Source of the DNA: Rhynochetos jubatus
Lineage: Eukaryota > Chordata > Aves > Eurypygiformes > Rhynochetidae
Assembly: GCA_027574665.1 (NCBI GenBank)
Contig: CM050655.1
Coordinates: 12,705,170 to 12,769,169 of the forward strand
Direction of reading: 5' to 3'
DNA length: 64,000 bases
Each line of letters opens with the position of its first letter. The stretch's first letter is position 1. This document shows positions 59,101 to 64,000 of this stretch, in pieces. The translations under genes and the position numbers were made by a program. The notes beneath the pieces are model-generated. The model saw nothing but the letters and a program-made list of their open reading frames with translations, was not told where the DNA came from and ran no database searches.

Positions 59101-62088
59101 GATCCTCTGAATGCTAAGCAGGAAAAACACTGGATCTCAGGAAATACTTAATTCAAGTCTTTGCCTGCTGCTATATGTAAAATTATATGGAAAAAGACAG
59201 TCCTACCTCCTCTATTTTCTCTCCATTTCTCGTGAGCGTATGACCTTCTCCCACATACAGTTCTCATTAAAACTGAGAAGAGAGGCAAAATGGCAGCTAA
59301 ACTTTAAAGGAGACATTAACATGCTAAGTGTTTTCTTTGCACATAGCTCAAACAAACACAATTAGGACCAAACTGAATGTCCAATCTCTTTTTAAGTGTT
59401 TTCTATAAGAAAAATTACTTATTGATGCTTAATAAAGATGCCATGAAATGATGCTGCCGTCATTTAAAACCACTAGAAGAAATTCCAAGAGGGAAGAAAC
59501 CAAACGCATTGAAGGCTCCATCCTAGTAGAAAATTTGCATTAGCTACAGGTCATAATGTAAATATACAAGCTACAGGACTAATCACTAGCAGTAAACAAA
59601 TATTTGAAGAGAAGGTTTCACACAGCACTTGTATGGCAAGACATGAACTATAAAAATCAATTACCCATCATTATCCTCAGACAGTATGTATCCAGAAGAT
59701 TCATCTCAGGAAACACAAAACAAACATCTGGTCAAATGCAAACACCTCATTCTGCAATTGATAGCCCAGCCAGGGACACATTTTTACTTCACAGAGGTCA
59801 CTAACCCTACCCTCTTAGGATGGGAAAAAGGAATCTTAAAGCAAAGGCATAATAAAACAGAAAAGAAACTCAGTCCACGAAAATCACTGAAAAATAAACT
59901 CCAACCTGTAACTTCAGCACACAAATTTTTCATACAAAGGAATAGAAAAATTTCTCCCACTGTGAACTACCACATTTCACCTGAGACCAGGTTTGTGCTG
60001 TGGCACTATGTAAAGAGAAGAATTTAGAGTGCAGTGACATGTGGTGTAACTCCATATTCAGGTCTGTGGGGACTTGGGGGAAGAATGAGCAGAAATGGAT
60101 CCCTAGTTCGTAAAAACCAGAATTGTTTTACTGCAGTCAGTGTATTAATCTTGGCTCAGAAATAGGTTTTATTCATTTGCTTCAAAGTCACTGAAATCTA
60201 GTGGAAACTCTCACTCTGAATCTGGTCTTTGAAAACTGAGTAAGTCTAACAGTAACTAAAATTTTTGGATATCTCTTTCTTGAGGCAGAAGCCATCTTCT
60301 TCTGCTCAGCACAATAGAGATTTAGTACTTAATAGTTGCCCTGCATTATTATTTTATAATACTAATTTGTAAGTACTCACAGTACATAATTATTTCATTA
60401 CAGTAATTATAAGAGGTAATAGACTGGCATCTACATTCTTTGAGTAGCCTTGAAAATCTCACCCATGATTGCTGTCAATTTCTTTGCTTGCTTTTTGTTC
60501 TCTTTTAGAGAAGAGAGCAGTATTAAATTGGAGATGTCTATGTACAATAACAGATTGTAACAAAATTAGAAAGCATTAATGCATCTGTGGATCCAGTAAG
60601 AAGGAGGAATAAATCCTCAAGAGCTGCCTTTTCAAAGATATGGGCGAACAAGCCTGGGACCTTGCACGCCATATTTTACTGGTGTGAAACAGATATGAAG
60701 AAAAGTACAATTAATTTAAAATTTCAAACGGTTTCCTTCTTGCTGTAGCAGTTGTCCTTACGAAACAGAATTACCGTAATAGGTGTCTCAGTGTATTCCC
60801 GGTGGTCTCACTGACAAGAAATATTGACAGGAAATCTTATAACGAAAATCCATAACATGCAGCTCTTCCGACTCAACAATAGCTACCACTGGAAAAGCAG
60901 ATCAGAAAGCAAGACTTGAAGGTCATTGTGTAATAGAATAGCCATTCCAGACAATGAAACTGCAGCACTAAAAAGATTTTGTATACGGTGATGAACAGCT
61001 TCAGACAGCACTGAATGTAGAGGCAGACAGCGTGAAGCAGATGCAGCATTCAAGGCTGCAGTATGGACCAGCCCCACTCTCAGACTGAGAGTGTAAAATC
61101 TAGCTCAGAGCGGAAATCTTGGAGATTTGCAGAGCAAAAGTGAGGTAGCAGTGCCCAGTCTTCCTCCTGCAGCAGTGAAAATGCAAAATGCTTTCAAAAC
61201 ATGGGATAGGCACATTTTCTTATTTTCTTAATTTTCCATATTTACTGTTTCACTGCTTTCCCTTCTATTCTTCCTACTAACTGGTTACATTTTCGTAATC
61301 CATTTATTTTCTGGAAGACAACAAGAATCATTTGTTAGCTTAGAAAACATCATGCTTGTACTTCACCCACAGCCCTCAAGTGTATTGGCAGGAGCTGCAC
61401 ATCTCAGCCAATGAAAGCTTCTGTTCTTCTTAGTTTCTGCTTGCTGTGATCTCCTTTCGTTTCCTTCAAAATTTATCTTCAGTTAAGTTGCACTGTATTT
61501 TACTGATACTGCTTCTGGTTACATATTGTTGAGTTTGTCTTTCTGGGTAACTCTGTGAATTGGCTGGCTATTTTTCATTATTTCTGTGGGACTAGGGAAA
61601 AAAAAAATATCCTCTACTTGAGAATTCTGACATTTATTAGCACAATAAAACTCTCAGATGAAATTGCAGTTTTCCAAGTAATTTCATTTGCAAGGGAACT
61701 TACAAGGGATTTATTTTTAAAATAGGTAAAACCTAGAATGAGAAACGGATGGAATTCAGACAGAAGTATTTAGAAAATTAAAAGTAGGAAATGTGCTTTG
61801 AAGTGAAAATAGTGCTGCTGTTGTGACGTAGATTACATCAAGAGGACACGTAAGCTAAACAGCTAATATTTCCAAGCCTTCTTTATTGGCTAAGCAAAAT
61901 GCAAGCAGTTGGTGGGAAGTGCGTCACTAGAAATAAATAGCTGTATTATTATCAGTCTCTGAACATGAATTCCTTATGGAACAAGTTCCTCAACATTCTA
62001 TCTATAAACATTGCCCAAATTGTGTACAATGGGTTGAGTAATCTTCCAAAAACTTTGAAAATCATGTCTTTTTTTTTTTTTTCCACAG
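56147..62088. other. Unique AT-rich noncoding DNA
   Basis: About 6 kb with no recognised gene. The open frame at 59686-60027 (113 codons) and overlapping frames near 58906-59365 look random. A short GT microsatellite lies near 57717-57730, and a 27-bp tandem duplication is listed separately. Confidence 0.5.
57261..57314. repeat. Perfect 27-bp tandem duplication, two copies
   Basis: Positions 57261-57287 and 57288-57314 are identical (core TTCCATTATTTATTATTCCA). The sequence continues with AATT, the start of a third unit. The lack of any difference points to a recent duplication. Confidence 0.92.
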
Positions 62089-62215
62089 TTCACAGAGGCA
62101 AAACACCAGTCTGCAAAGCTGCCTAGGTGTCTAAGTATCACCTTAACTACTCAGTACCACCTTTAGACTCTCAGTCCTACACAGCCAGCTGCTGCCCTCT
62201 GGATCATAGAGGCAG
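62089..62215 (+). other. Candidate exon after a long pyrimidine tract
   Basis: A 14-T run followed by CCACAG gives a very strong acceptor, with a second CACAG seven bases later. A donor GAGGCAG|GTATAT ends a 127-nt segment. All frames contain stops (the longest about 25 codons), so at best it is noncoding. The T run may equally be a simple repeat that imitates an acceptor. Confidence 0.15.

Positions 62216-64000
<1,785 letters not shown>

Noticed and set aside
62069..62082. Poly-T run as a retrotransposon tail
   Set aside because: No element body or target duplication is visible beside it; a simple repeat explains it equally well.

Overview
The window looks like nuclear DNA from a bird. It is AT-rich and CpG-poor, has no recognisable bacterial or viral gene layout, and carries CR1 LINE fragments with the typical avian 3' end (a GGTTGGAACTAGATGAT-like block, a TCCCTTCCAACC-like block and a terminal ATTCTATG motif). 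It also holds a solo LTR of the kind common in bird genomes and a few very old MIR-like SINE pieces. I could not place it to species or chromosome, and I recognised no protein-coding gene. Every long open frame looks like chance or lies in a repeat, so the window is best read as intergenic or long-intron DNA with a few candidate exons.

Layout. 1-8.5 kb: mostly unique sequence with two MIR-like relics and one candidate reverse-strand exon near 3.75 kb. 8.5-10.5 kb: two CR1 fragments, the first split by about 280 bp of foreign sequence and also internally deleted. 10.5-29.6 kb: unique AT-rich DNA with a 22-bp direct repeat around a palindromic CRE, several short hairpins and two possible exons. 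29.6-31.4 kb: an old CR1 tail, a MIR-like piece and a younger CR1 tail. 33.1-33.4 kb: a 26-A run followed abruptly by a small CpG-enriched patch. 42.3-43.1 kb: a solo LTR with a likely 5-bp target duplication and a 60-bp CR1 tail nested inside. 44.0-44.9 kb: an ancient CR1 copy about 1 kb long. 46.3-46.6 kb and 50.0-50.25 kb: two candidate first-exon regions. 54.8-55.35 kb: a clear CpG island with GC boxes, the only strong promoter signal. 55.3-64 kb: unique DNA with two possible forward exons.

How it may fit together. All seven CR1 pieces and the LTR point along the + strand. LINEs and LTRs that survive in introns are usually antisense to the host gene. Together with several possible minus-strand exons and the CpG island at 55 kb, this hints at a minus-strand transcript, perhaps a long noncoding RNA, running leftward from the island. 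The island could equally fire rightward or both ways. This is inference only; RNA data would decide it.
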